Assembly (NCBI RefSeq): GCF_024679245.1
Contig: NC_090176.1
Span: 23,886,546 to 23,950,545, forward strand
Origin: Pseudorasbora parva
Lineage: Eukaryota > Chordata > Actinopteri > Cypriniformes > Gobionidae
Length of the DNA: 64,000 nt
Reading direction: 5' to 3'
A program made the translations under genes and the position numbers. Every line of letters begins with the position of its first letter. Position 1 is the first letter of the stretch. The notes beneath the pieces were generated by a model. It worked only from the letters and a program-made list of their open reading frames with translations. It did no database searches and was not told where the DNA came from. Below are positions 24,905 to 36,305 of the stretch, piece after piece.

Positions 24905-25177
24905 ATATATTAATATATAATTTTTTCCATGTGCCATCATAAATATGAATAATTTGCCAATAGACAGACAAGTTTTAATCCCTCCCTTCAGCATCCTGTC
25001 ACTCACATTATCCACTGAGCCAATAAATTCCTGATAGACAAAACCATGGCTGCATCCAAAAACTTAGGCAGCTAACTTGTTGCCAATAACTCTGCAGATA
25101 GCATTTGCGCACAAAGGCACCTCACCAAACTTCTAAAGCAGCGTAATGGTTTCATGATCTACAGCAAAATAAAGAGA

Positions 25178-25364
25178 GCTTTGGTGAGAATCGAAAACAA
25201 ATATTTGATTACTACAGTAGTAATTGCTCGCTAGAAATAACACCCAAAAATGTTGGTCAAAAACATATTTACACACAAAATGACCAGCAACCGGAACTTT
25301 AAGACGCCATCTTTCTTTTTTTAGCTTGACTGTCACTGAATGGAATGCATAGGATTGTGGGATA
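25178..25364 (+). repeat. Dispersed repeat, copy A of a recent pair
   Basis: It matches 26547-26738. The last 113 bases (25252-25364 and 26626-26738) are identical by eye. It runs from GCTTTGGTG to GGATTGTGGGATA. Confidence 0.85.
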
Positions 25365-25926
25365 TCGAAAACAGCAAAGGATCTATGCTTAAAACATCGA
25401 TCAGATCAAGGCATCTCAGGAAACAGGAAGTGATGTTTACACAAGTTTTCGGACGTTTAGCCCATGTCTTGCTTTGAGTGCTTCTGATTTATTATTTGTG
25501 CATGCTCGTTTCCTTTTCTCGCTTCTTTTCCGCAGATCTTAGCTCCATCCCCTTAAGATGCAAGGAAAGGATACACCTGTTTATCCTCGCTCATGGTTCT
25601 TCAGAGAGCTTCATCGTTCCTCACCTCCTTGTGGATTTAATGCAATTAGAGAATTAAGATGCCCTTCAAGATGTCTGAGTTTAATCGGTTTTGCTGGAGG
25701 ATGGAGAAGCAAGAAAGCATCCATTTGAGTATTGAGAAGCAACTTCTTTCTCGTTTGAGAATATAGATATACACTCACCTAAAGGATTATTAGGAACACC
25801 TGTTTAATTTCTCATTAATGCAATCTAATCAATCTAATCAACCAATCCCTTGACAGTTGCTTCACTGCATTTAGGGGTGTGGTCCTGGTCAAGACAATCT
25901 CCTGAACTCCAAACTGAATGTCAGAA

Positions 25927-27129
25927 TGGGAAAGAAAGGTGGTTTAAGTAATTTTGAGCGTGGCCTGGTTGTTGGTGCTAGACGGGCCAGTTTGAGTATT
26001 TCACAATCTGCTCAGTTACTGGGATTTTCACACACAACCATTTCTAGGGTTTACAAAGAATTGTGTGAAAAGGGAAAAACCTCCAGTATGCGGCAGTCCT
26101 GTGGGCGAAGATGATAGAAGAGCAACTTTGACTGAAATAACCACTCATTACAACCGAGGTATGCAGCAAAGCATTTCTGAAGCCACAACACGTACAACCT
26201 TGAGGCGGATGGGCTACAGCAGCAGAAGACTTCATCGGGTACCACTCATCTCCACTACAAATAAGAAAAAGAGGCGACAATTTGCACAAGCTCACCAAAA
26301 TTGGACAGTTGAAGACTGAAAAAAATGTTGCCAGGTCTGTTACCAGGTCTGAATTTAGCATAAACAGAATGAAAACATGGATCCATCACGCACTAAGTAG
26401 GCTTCTGGTGTTGGTGTAATGGTGTGGGGGATGTTTTCTTGGCACACTTTAGTCCCCTTAATTCATTACATTCATATAACGCTTTTCTAGGCACTTAAGG
26501 CGCTTTACATAGAAGGGGGAATCTCCTCAACCACCAACAATGTGCAGCTTTGGTGTGAATCGAAACAAATATTTGATTACTACATTAGTAATTGCTCACT
26601 AGAAATAACAGATGAAGTGGAAAACGTTGGTCAAAAACATATTTACACACAAAATGACCAGCAACCGGAACTTTAAGACGCCATCTTTCTTTTTTTAGCT
26701 TGACTGTCACTGAATGGAATGCATAGGATTGTGGGATACCTTAGTGCCAATTGGGCATTGTTTAATAACAGCCTACCTGAGCATTGTTTCTGACCATGTC
26801 CATCCCTTTATGACCACCATGTACCCATCCTTTGATGGCTACTTCCAGCAGGATAATGCACCATCATGTCACAAAGCTTGAATCATTTCAAATTGGTTTC
26901 TTGAACATGACAATGAGTTCACTGTACTAAAATGGCCCCCAGTCACCAGATCTCAACCCAAAAGAGCATCTTTGGGATGTTGTGGAACGGGAGAGTCATG
27001 CTCACTGGATGTGCATCCCACAAATCTCCATCAATTGCAAGATGCTATCCTATAAATATGGGCCAACATTTTTTTAAACAATGCGTTCAGCACTTTGTTG
27101 AATCAATGCCACGTAGAATTCAATTTTGA
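25927..27129 (+). pseudogene. Tc1-like transposase, broken and interrupted
   Basis: The DDE transposase starts MGKKGGLSNFERGLVVGARR with SISQSAQLLGFSHTTISRVY, a typical Tc1 helix-turn-helix. It continues in a second frame with RATLTEITTHYNRGMQQSIS and RTTLRRMGYSSRRLHRVPLI. Readable blocks after the insert include FDGYFQQDNAPSCHKA (second Asp) near 26830-26880 and PQSPDLNPKEHLWDVVERES (Glu region), near 26937. Frameshifts and the nested repeat make it inactive. Confidence 0.87.
26460..26738 (+). repeat. Repeat insert within Tc1, copy B of the recent pair
   Basis: The Tc1 sequence CCCCTTA (to 26459) is followed by ATTCATTACATTCATATAAC, then a segment from 26547 matching 25178-25364. Tc1 resumes at CCTTAGTGCC after 26738, so CCTTA may be the target duplication. 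The first 87 bp are not in copy A. Confidence 0.75.
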
Positions 27130-27189
27130 AGGCGAAATTCAAAACACAGTAATAATCCTTAATTCCTAATAATCCTTTAGGTGAGTGTA

Positions 27190-27320
27190 CTGTAATACTA
27201 TATAATATTATATAATATAATATAGGCTAACAATATTATATAGTATAATGCTTTTAAAAAAGGACTTAAAAGACTCGCTCTGCAAAAAGCCATTTATTCC
27301 TTTAATTTGATTTATTTTAT
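27190..27320. other. AT-rich spacer
   Basis: TATAATATTATATAATATA-type low-complexity DNA between the Tc1 element and a Gypsy fragment. Confidence 0.5.
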
Positions 27321-27530
27321 CCAATTATTCCTGATTTTGAACAGACTTTTACTGTACAAAGAGATGCTTCCAAGCATGGCATTGGAGCTGTTTTGTTGCA
27401 AGGAGATCCAAAACAACAAAGGAAGACTGGTTGGTAAAATTAGTAGGAAGCTTCTTTCCTGTGAGTTTTGATACTCTATGATGGAGAAGTGTCAAATGGG
27501 CCCAGGACTCCCTACATTATTATGAAGCAT
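27321..27530 (+). pseudogene. Gypsy-type retrotransposon RNase H fragment
   Basis: The reading frame PIIPDFEQTFTVQRDASKHG then IGAVLLQGD matches the start of the Ty3/Gypsy RNase H domain (F-x-V-x-x-DAS-x-x-G-x-GAVL). After a frame change, SRKLLSCEF, YSMMEK and VKWAQDSLHYY follow, which correspond to the next conserved RNase H blocks. The rest of pol is missing. This is a short decayed remnant. Confidence 0.75.
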
Positions 27531-27933
27531 CTGGAGAAGAGAGAGGAAATGTCAAAAGCTAGGCTTGGTGAGAGAAAAGAACTTACATGAACTTGACACA
27601 TTCACACTGAGCAGCACATTTGATTATGATGGCATTTACCATCTTATAAATAATTATGGTGTTGTGTAATCATTTTGCCATGTTAATATGAGTATTATGT
27701 TGTTTCAGTTCCTGGCCAACATTTAGTTCAATTAAATTATTCCCCTTAAAGAATCTCACAGCACAGTTTAATTTGATCCAGAATTACCCTTATTTCTTGT
27801 GAGAATTTTCCCCAAACTTTTTTTGCTTTGGCTGTTCCAGTCTCAGGCTGCACAATCAAACAGGTTTATATAGCATTAGCATGCCTCTAATTGGACTGAA
27901 CCATCTGTAGTCTTGTTTGCGGGGGAGGTGGAA

Positions 27934-28540
27934 ATGCTTTCCTCTCCTTTTCTTTTTCTTTTAATTTTTTATAAATTATGTTTAAGTACCCATGGGTTTA
28001 CATAGAATGTTGTTTGTGTTAATGTTTAGTGTTTCATTAATAATATTATTATCTTTTGGTGTATTTTTATTGTATGTGTGATCCCTGTTTGTATAATTAG
28101 TACAGGCTGAGGGGTGGAGCTAGCCCTTATAAAAAGGAAGCTATAGCGCTTAAAGAGGAGTGTTTTGTTTGTCAAGGCCAATGGAAGGGAACTGTTTCAT
28201 ATTAGACCATAATTATTTGGTGTATAGCCTCTTTTTTTGCACATTATTGCAGTTTTGTTTTGTGCAGTTTTTGTTTGTATTCCAGTATTTTTCCATGTAA
28301 GATATTGTGATAATTTATTCTCTATTCTACAATTTTTCTGTAGTTTTATAGGAGAATTCTAAAGAGACCAAAAACTGAAGATGTAGGCCTTTGTTTGCTA
28401 AATGTTGTACATTATGAATAAGTGATTCGATTTTATGTAGACTTGCATTCTCTCTCGCATTTTGCCTGGAAGTGTTGCATGTGCAGTCTCAGAAATTAAT
28501 TTCATCAAGGAACAGATTTGGGATCCCACATCTGGTATCT
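27934..28540 (+). repeat. Possible LTR following the Gypsy fragment
   Basis: A purine tract GGGGGAGGTGGAAA (about 27919-27932) looks like a polypurine primer and is followed by TG. Downstream a TATA-like CTTATAAAAAGG lies at about 28131. No second LTR, primer site or clear right end was found, so this is tentative. Confidence 0.35.
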
Positions 28541-28935
28541 GGTATCTTATTTAATCAGATAGTAAAAAAGTGAATGAGATCAAATGAGTGAGCACTCTGT
28601 ATTGCGCAGTGTTTTATGTGTATAACCTCTATCAGAGTGATGACGTTGGATGATCAAAAGGCAAGTCAGCAGATTCCCATAATCTAAGAGCACGTCAGGG
28701 GAGTGCAGCTGTGCATCCAGAATGCATAATTATTGCATGTATACAGATACAGAAATTCAATACTTTGAATATTTCAGGAAAGAAAGACGTTTACCCATTG
28801 ACAGCAATGCAAAGTGTATCAAGACAATTCATATGAATTTATTGTGGATGTTTTACCAGGATGTTTTGCTCATTTTTCACAGTATGAAACAGAAATATAT
28901 TTAATGTTGCGTGGTAGAAATTTTTGATAAATTAC
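28541..28935. other. Intergenic DNA, nothing recognised
   Basis: Short unique stretch up to the TTAA palindrome. The ORF at 28722-28904 has no family resemblance. Confidence 0.3.
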
Positions 28936-29412
28936 TTAAAGGACAACTCTGGGGAATTTTTTAAGTTTATTTTGATCGTTATACCTTTGTGAGTACAGTC
29001 TATATACAAAAAAACAGATTGGTGCTTGGAACACAGAGCTGTTAAAGTTAATTCCCAGAGCCCCACTCAGCTAAAACGGCAGCTATGGGGGCATAAAGTT
29101 AAAGGGTGTCTTTGTGCCTCTTAACAGACACAAAATGCAATTAAAATGTCTGTCCAACATGAACAGGTCCCTTACATGACAATGAGACGCATTTAGCCAC
29201 TTAGCCATTGTTTAAATTCACCTAAATGGTGTTTTAGACGGCTAGCTGTATCTCGTGCTGAAGTACCGTGGGAACTCATCGGTAGCCGGAAAAAAGGCAA
29301 ATAGTCCAGTTTGGAACAGTGTAGTGTGTGTAAAGCATGATTATTTTATTACTGCACATCTTTCCTCAAGCTGTGTGTGCCCAAATGGAAAGATAAATAA
29401 AGTTTACATTAC

Positions 29413-29597
29413 CTCCACAGTGGTTGCACCCGTCTTCGACCACGGAATGGCATTTTTCTTCAACCGGCCCGGCTGTTGTGTCATCCTTGTCAAAGTGTTC
29501 GCTGCATATTTTCACATTCTGTTGCCACAATTCGGAAAGGCCCAAAGGCGAACTATTTCTTCTTCACTTGTGAGCCCGATCAGATCATCACTCTAGT
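29413..29597 (-). pseudogene. THAP-domain exon remnant
   Basis: THAP domains are Cys-x-Cys...Cys-x2-His zinc fingers that bind DNA and occur in P-element and Kolobok transposases. On the minus strand SEEEIVRLWAFPN is followed in a second frame by WQQNVKICSEHFDKDD, where ICSEHF (29492-29509) is the signature C-x2-H-F. After another frame change, RLKKNAIPWSKTGATTVE matches the LKxxAVP end of the domain. It ends at G|GTAATG (29413/29412), a usable splice donor. The N-terminal cysteine pair is not clear and frame changes show decay. Confidence 0.65.
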
Positions 29598-29599
29598 GA

Positions 29600-29760
29600 T
29601 GTCCGGTTCACAAACTAAGCGTTCTTTTTAACTGGTTCTTTTTAGTGAACCGGTTGAACCAGTTCACCAAATCAGACTGAATCATTCGAAATGGTTCGCG
29701 TCTCAAATCAGTGCTGATCCCACAAGTTACTTTAGTTGTTCACTTTCTGACATGAGTGAC
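29600..29760. repeat. Inserted GAACCGGTTCA-rich repeat
   Basis: Repeated GTTCAC, TGAACCGG and AACCAGTTCACC words inside the palindrome's spacer look like a separate small insertion. Ends were not resolved. Confidence 0.4.
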
Positions 29761-30201
29761 TGTCCCTCCGAATAGAAATAAACTAATGTCTTGAATTACA
29801 TGTTGTAACTCCAACCGTTCACTGAACTGGACTATTTGCCTTTTTTTCCGGCTACAACGGAGTTCCCACGGGACTTCAGCTCGAGACAGCTAGCTAGCTG
29901 TCTAAAACAGGTGAATTTAAACAATGGCTAAGTGTTTTCTAAACGCATCTCATTGTCATGTAAGGGACTGGTTCATGTTGGATAGACATTTTAATTACAT
30001 TTTGTGTCTGTTAAGAGGCACCCTTTACGTTTATGCCCCCAAAGCTGCCGTTTTAGCTGAATGGGGGCTCTGGGCATTCACTTTAACAGCTCCGTGTTGC
30101 AAGCACCAATCCGGTTAGTTTTTCTTCTTCTTCTATAGACTGTACTCACAAAGCTATAACGATAAAGATAAACTTAAAAATTTGCCGGGGTTGTCCTTTA
30201 A

Positions 30202-31750
30202 CTATTTTGTATGTACTGTACAACATTTTTTTTTACATTTAGATGTTACATCTGCAAGGATTGATCTTTAAATGAATCTTAAACTGACCAAAGTACTTAA
30301 AGAAGAAGGTTGCATAAATCTTTTAACATTTTATTGTTTTATTTTGGTGGTAAATCTTCTATTGTTTATATAAAATGGTTATTGTCTATACAGTATTAAA
30401 TGCAAGTATTGTACATCAAATGTAACTGTAATACATTTTTGCTTCTCCAAATAAACTTTCAATAAACAGTTCATGAAAGAACCATTTTTTTCTTAGTCTA
30501 AAAAAGATTGTAATAATAATAAAGAACCTTTTGTGGAATGGAAGGGTTAATTGAATGCTAAAGGTTCTTCATTGGACCATAGATGCCAGTAAAGAACCTT
30601 TAGTTTTACGAGTGACACATTGGATGTGGTGTGCTGGCCCCAAAGTTGAGTGCAAATCCTGCCCTCTGGAGCCAATTTCATTGGTTAAGATTAAGGTGTA
30701 GGGTGGAGTTAGGATTTAGTGTTTGTTGTAGCATAGTGTAGGCAATCAGCGCTGTGATTATACATGACCAATTTAAAAAATAATTAGAATCGTCTGTGGG
30801 GCGGAGTTTGCGCTGAAATGGTTTGGGGATAAAAATCATGCGTTCTGATGTGGTATTCATTAAGCAGTCTTTTGTTCTTCCATAGAGATTTATTGGGTGT
30901 TGCACATTGATTTGAGATCCACTGATTGATCCACTTACCCAGTGCTCACACTTTAATTTCTGAACATAGTGTTTATGTAAAGGCATTAGAAATGATCCGG
31001 CCTTTGCTCTGGGGACTGAGAGAAACCCACAGCTCTCAGGGGTACTTCATTTGATATTCCGAGGAAGAAATCTCTGCTGTCTTCAGCATTCAACATTTTT
31101 TGAATTGGTTTTATAAGACTGTAAAAACATACTGTTCCTCTCAAGGGATGAGAATTAATTAGCCTTACCATCTGGTAATCCGCTAAAAAACAGTAGGTGA
31201 GATTGCTGATAATCGTTGACATGCATAGCGTTTCAACTCACTCTCGTTTTATGGGGCTTGCTGCTCAGAACATAGCTTGCTGCTCTGTTTACACTAAATG
31301 GGATTAGCTGTGTGAGTGCTCCCTGTTACCTCAGTAGAGCACTTCTTATCCACAGTCTAATAACTTCTTCACAAGCTCAGGTAAGCAATATCTTTGAGTC
31401 TGAGTTAGTGTTCTACCCACTTTTCCCATTTTGCAGTCCATTTTTAATGTGCCTGTAGGGTTAGTGTCTCACCCTTATAATATGGATAACCTAGTTTATA
31501 ATTTTGTTATACAGCTCAACACAGTTGATGTTTGTTGCGAGGCTGGCGAGTGTGAGACGTGGGAGTAGCAAATGAGACCGGTGTGTGATTGAGACTGAGC
31601 ATCACCTGCGAGGTACACCGGTCTCGAGGCCTCTCATTAGGGAGCTTGGCGGCATATAAGGTTTACCGTTTCGCGGCCCCAGTGAAGGACGAGAGGAACA
31701 GGCCTGGAATTTACATTGTGTTTTGTTTACGTTTTATTAAGTTAAAGTCT
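30202..31750. other. Intergenic DNA with an interspersed repeat
   Basis: At 30470-30610 the words AAGAACC and GGTTCTT recur (AAAGAACCTTTTGTGGAATG, AAAGGTTCTTCATTGGACC), typical of a small palindromic repeat. The rest is unrecognised. Confidence 0.35.
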
Positions 31751-31754
31751 TTTA

Positions 31755-32110
31755 AAGGGGTGATGAATTCAGAAATCAACTTTCCCTTGAGCTTTTGATA
31801 TATAAAAAGTAATGCTGGGCAACGATTAAAATGTTTATTCGCACGATTTTCTGTCATTAATCGCGATTAATCGCAGTATGTGCAAAATTCAATAATGAAT
31901 ACAAAAGTGCTGCTAAATGAACAAAAGTGCAATAACATATGGTTTGCAAACACTTTAAACAAATAAGGTGCTTTTTACAGCATTTAAAAGTTGGTAACAG
32001 TTACAATATTTCTTGTAAATATCAACTTAAACATTAATTTAATTAAATTAAATTGGTGGTATACATATATTGATTCTGTAGTAATATTCTTATCAGTGTT
32101 CTGTCAGCTT
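31755..32110. repeat. Truncated TTAA-type end and hAT-like fragment
   Basis: TTAAAGGGGTGATGAATTCA at 31752-31771 looks like the end of another TTAA element without a partner. From 31811, GTAATGCTGGGCAACGATTA with AATCGCGATTAATCGCAG resembles a hAT-type end. Both are fragments. Confidence 0.4.
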
Positions 32111-33130
32111 TTACATAGGCCTATTTAAATCTGCATATTTGTGATATTCACCCCAGGGCGTTATTTAATTTTATAAAGGCCATTTTTTAAAACCTTATTA
32201 AATGTATGCATCATCTTTCATGTTAAATTCTTACATTTGAATAATAAATTCAGTTATAATAGTAAAAACAGTATAGGCTGTTACCAATCAAATTAAATAA
32301 TTTAAACTGCAAAAAATACAGCTGCAATAAATAATGTTATAAGATTGATGTTCTAAATAAAACATGCAATCATACTTTTAAATATAACTGCCAATAAGAG
32401 GCAGCAAGTGATTGTCTTCATAAGTGAGTCATTGAGTCGTTTATTCAAATGATTCATTCAAAATGCTGAATCATTTAGTAACAAAACACCGCGCTGAGTG
32501 TTGCTCGATGGTCGGTGAAATCATGGGTGAAATGGAACAAAAAAGGTTGTTTGATTCTAAAATTTAAGTAACTTAATATTAATAAGTTGAAATGTGTCCT
32601 CCGAAGGCAGCATTTTGCAGGTTTGGACACAACCAATCTCTCCCTCATCATGAACTAAACTGAACAGGGGCATAGATATGACAGGGGAGCTGAAGCTCAA
32701 TAAATATGCAAATCTTATCCAATTCTAGCCATGGACATTTACTTCCAAGTCTCCAGTGCCCATCAAAACCCAGCGTTCAGGAGACAGCCTCAAAACCAGT
32801 GTAGAAAATAGCCTATTACTTATTAGTTATGTTGTTTTTGAATGTAAAACCCCCACAAATGTCATTAGTTGACCTTAGACAACAGTATACATTTTAAAAA
32901 AAAGCCAGTTCATGACACCTTGAAATGTTCGCTGGTTCCCGCCTCCTTCTCTCCTGAACTAAGAACTGTATTAGACTGTTATTGTTTAAATCTTGTTCCC
33001 CTTCAGTCAGTGACGTCCAAAGTACTTGGGATCATTTCTGGGAGCCCTATCAGCTTCAAGTGTATACAGAATGGGCCAATGGCCATTAACGTCCGAGCTC
33101 TGCGGTTATAAATACGGAAGAGTGTTCCTG
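32111..33130. other. Intergenic DNA, nothing recognised
   Basis: AT-rich sequence leading to the microsatellite that abuts the LINE. No element ends or spliced frame seen. Confidence 0.35.
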
Positions 33131-33133
33131 TTT

Positions 33134-33136
<3 letters not shown>

Positions 33137-33224
<88 letters not shown>
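33137..33224. repeat. (GA)n microsatellite at the LINE 3' end
   Basis: About 44 GA units on the + strand, which is (TC)n in LINE orientation. It directly adjoins the LINE 3' end at 33225. Confidence 0.98.
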
Positions 33225-33227
<3 letters not shown>

Positions 33228-33353
33228 TGACTTTTAACATCTCTTTAATTACAAATCTAAATACATAAAAGCCTTAACACATTACTTCAGAAATATACAT
33301 TCCTAAAATAATAAATAAATAAAATAAATACAATCATTTAAAAAAAAGCACTT

Positions 33354-36305
33354 TTACATCAATACATCACAACCTCCCTCGTCATTGGGTTGACATAAAA
33401 CATTTCCAACACCCCATAAAAAGAAGAAAGATTCAGTATCGTTCACCAATTCATAATACTTATACTCCATAACCAGCCTACTCTTTACCAAAGCTCTGAA
33501 CATGCTCAAAGGATCAGTATCATTATTAGACAGCAATTTTCTTTTTCTGGTGAGCCAAATTGCCATTTTTGCCTTTCCAAATAAAACATTTATCAGAACA
33601 ATTTTGCTTTTGTTCAAGGTGTTATATTTTGGTCCGAAAATAAAGAGACTATTTGTAAAAATAAAACCAAAATTATGGCTCAAATCTCTTAATACATCGA
33701 AAATTCCTAACAGCCTTGAACACCCGATAAAAATATGGAAAACTGTTTCTGGAAGACCACAAAACAAACATTCTTCTCCTTGCAAAGGATTTAGATGAGC
33801 TTTGTACCGATTTGTTGCTAAAATACAATGAGAAATCCTCCATTGTAAATCCCCAGTTCTTTTTTCGATTGGCATCTTGTACAATGACCTCCAACATCCT
33901 TTTGGAGATACACCTGATTCAACAAAATTAGTCCATTTGGTCTCTGGAAGATCTTTCAATGCTCTTAAGTTCAGATATTTGACACAAACAAGATAAAGAG
34001 CCTTCTTAGATATAGTGTCAAAAAGACCCAGTTCAGGTGTTGTAAAAGAGAGTAATCTTCCATCTGTCTCCTGCCAATCTCCTACATTTACCACCACCTT
34101 AATGCTGGGGAAATCATTCTTTACCATGTCTACTTGTGATGGAATTAAAGGAAATGACTCTTGTATCTCATGTAGCAATTTTTCAACAGTCCGAACAGAA
34201 TGAATACCAATCTTCATGGCCAGTTTTTCTGCAGAAATCCATCGGTCAATCGACCGAAGATGACAGATTTTACTTATTCCTGCTTTGACCAGGTTTGTGC
34301 ATACAGTTTTAGATTTTAAACTCATGCCAGTAAGAAGAGGATTAAAAAGTAATGGTTCTTCAAGAACCCACTCATGGGGAACCTCAGACAATTCTCTTTT
34401 AACAACAAATATTTGCCATGCATTTAAAACTGATACATAAAAGGAAGAGAGTCCATTCAAATCCACTTCCTTCAAATTAATTAAGAATAAATGTTTATCC
34501 AAGTTCATCCGCCCCACTCTTCTTAGTAGAGCACAAGCAATTTCTGACCAGTTCTGAGACTGATGGTACAGTAGTCTTTGCGCAGTCTGCAGTCTAAAAC
34601 CAGCCACCTTGGATTTAATGTCCATAAGGCCCTGGCCTCCTTCACTTAGCTGTAGATACAATACTGATTCTCTCAACCAATGTTGTCCATCCCAGAAAAA
34701 CTGTACCAACACTTTTTGAATTTCCCGAATGAAGTCCTCTGGTGGGTTCAACACAATCAGTTTATGCCATAAAATGGATGCGGCAAGATTATTCACGACC
34801 AGCACTCTCCCTCTATAAGAAAGTTGAGGTAAAATCCATTTCCATTTTGATAATCTATTACAGATTTTATCTTTCACGCCTTCCCAGTTCTTTCTTTGAT
34901 GTTCCTCAGAACCTAAAAAGACACCTAAAAACTTAAATCCTTCTTTTCCCCACTTTACATTTCCCGGGATAACAGGTTTTGCATCGACATTGGAGCATTG
35001 TTCTTTACCATTGCACCAAAAAGCTTCTGTTTTGCTCCAGTTCAGTTTTGCAGACGACGCTCTCTCATATAGAGAGATACTGTAATTAAACATATCAATA
35101 TCTCTTTGATCTTTCACTATCACAGTAATGTCATCTGCATATGCTGTTAACTTTAAAGCATTAGAGTTACCATCAATCTTAAGACCAGACAGTTCTTTCC
35201 TCAAAAGACACAGGAGTGGCTCCACTGCTAATGCATATAACTGACCGGAGAGAGGGCAACCTTGTCTAATACCTTTAAGCATTCTTATTGGTTTACTTAA
35301 CCCACCTCCTATTTTTAAAATACAAGATGCATTCATATATAATAGTTTGAGCCAAGAAATAAAACCATCTCCAAATCCAAATGCACTCATTGTTTCGTAC
35401 AGAAAACCATGATCCACTCTATCGAACGCTTTTTCCTGATCCAGGAATAAAAAACCCACATTCATTTCATTTTGTTTAGAAAAATCTAAAATATCTCTCA
35501 TCATAAAAATATTATCATATATGGTTCTTTCTGGAACACAGTAAGATTGATCTTGACATATTAAATCTCCTAATACAGTTTTCAGCCTATTTGCCAAAAC
35601 TTTAGCAATTAGCTTGTAATCAGTTGTTAGGATTGACACAGGCCTCCAATTTTTAAGAACACTCAAGTCACCCTTCTTTGGTAGCAGTGTTAACACTGCC
35701 CTTTGACAACTTGTGGGAAGGCGTTTTTCTTTAAAACACTCTTGGACCACCTCATTAAAGTCTTTACCGATGTAATTCCACACAGCTTTATAAAAGTCCA
35801 GTGAAAGTCCATCAATTCCAGGTGCTCTGCCAGGCTTCATCTGTTTAACAGCATCCGATAACTCCTCAAATGAAACAGTTCTGTCCAAGTGCTCACTTTG
35901 TGGTTTAGAAAGAGAAGGCAACTGCTGCAGTAGCTCCGATACACATTCAGTGTCAGTGTCCTCTTTTCTATATAAGTTCGAATAAAAGTCCACTGCAATC
36001 TTTCTCATTTCAGTTGCATCAAAAGTCTTACGTCCATCAGGTGTTGTCAAACAATGCATTTGATTTTGTTGTTTTGACACTTTCTCTAAATTAAAAAAAT
36101 AAGCAGTGGGGGCATCCATCTCATGAACGGACATAAAACGAGATCTTATCAAGGCTCCTTTTGCCCTCACTTGCAACAAATGTTCTAGATCTTGTTTCTT
36201 TTCACTCACAATGCCAGCTGAAGATGAATTAGAGTTCTGAATCATACCAGCTGTAATGTTTAAAATCTCATGTTCTATTTCTGAAATTTTTTGTTTTATT
36301 TACTT
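33354..36305 (-). pseudogene. LINE ORF2, reverse transcriptase and C-terminal zinc-finger part
   Basis: A 963-residue open frame (ATG at 36245) plus an open segment upstream to about 36300. It copies element RNA into the nicked target. Reverse-transcriptase landmarks are MKPGRAPGIDGLSLDFYK, NWRPVSILTTDYKLIAKVLA, FLFLDQEKAFDRVDH (catalytic Asp), IRQGCPLSGQLYALAVEPLL and AYADDITVIV (catalytic YADD box). Near the C-terminus CLFCGLPETVFHIFIGC forms the Cys-x2-Cys-x7-His-x4-Cys finger of L1/Tx1 ORF2. The frame is intact for almost 3 kb. It is separated from the endonuclease by a frameshift near 36305, so it is listed as part of a broken ORF. Confidence 0.93.

Larger units (their letters stand above)
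25772..27187 (+). mobile_element. Tc1-like transposon with a nested insert
   Basis: Termini CACTCACCTAAAGGATTATT and AATAATCCTTTAGGTGAGTG form clear inverted repeats, inside TA (25770-25771 and 27188-27189). The transposase is broken and contains a foreign segment at about 26460-26738. Confidence 0.92.
28940..30197 (-). mobile_element. Long TTAA-flanked palindrome with a THAP exon
   Basis: It runs from AGGACAACTCTGGGG to CGGGGTTGTCCT, flanked by TTAA at 28936-28939 and 30198-30201. The arms are about 370 bp each (28940-29313 and 29826-30197) and mirror each other almost throughout, for example GGCAAATAGTCCAG against CTGGACTATTTGCC. The spacer holds a THAP-like exon on the minus strand. TTAA plus THAP suggests a Kolobok-type origin. 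Confidence 0.8.
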
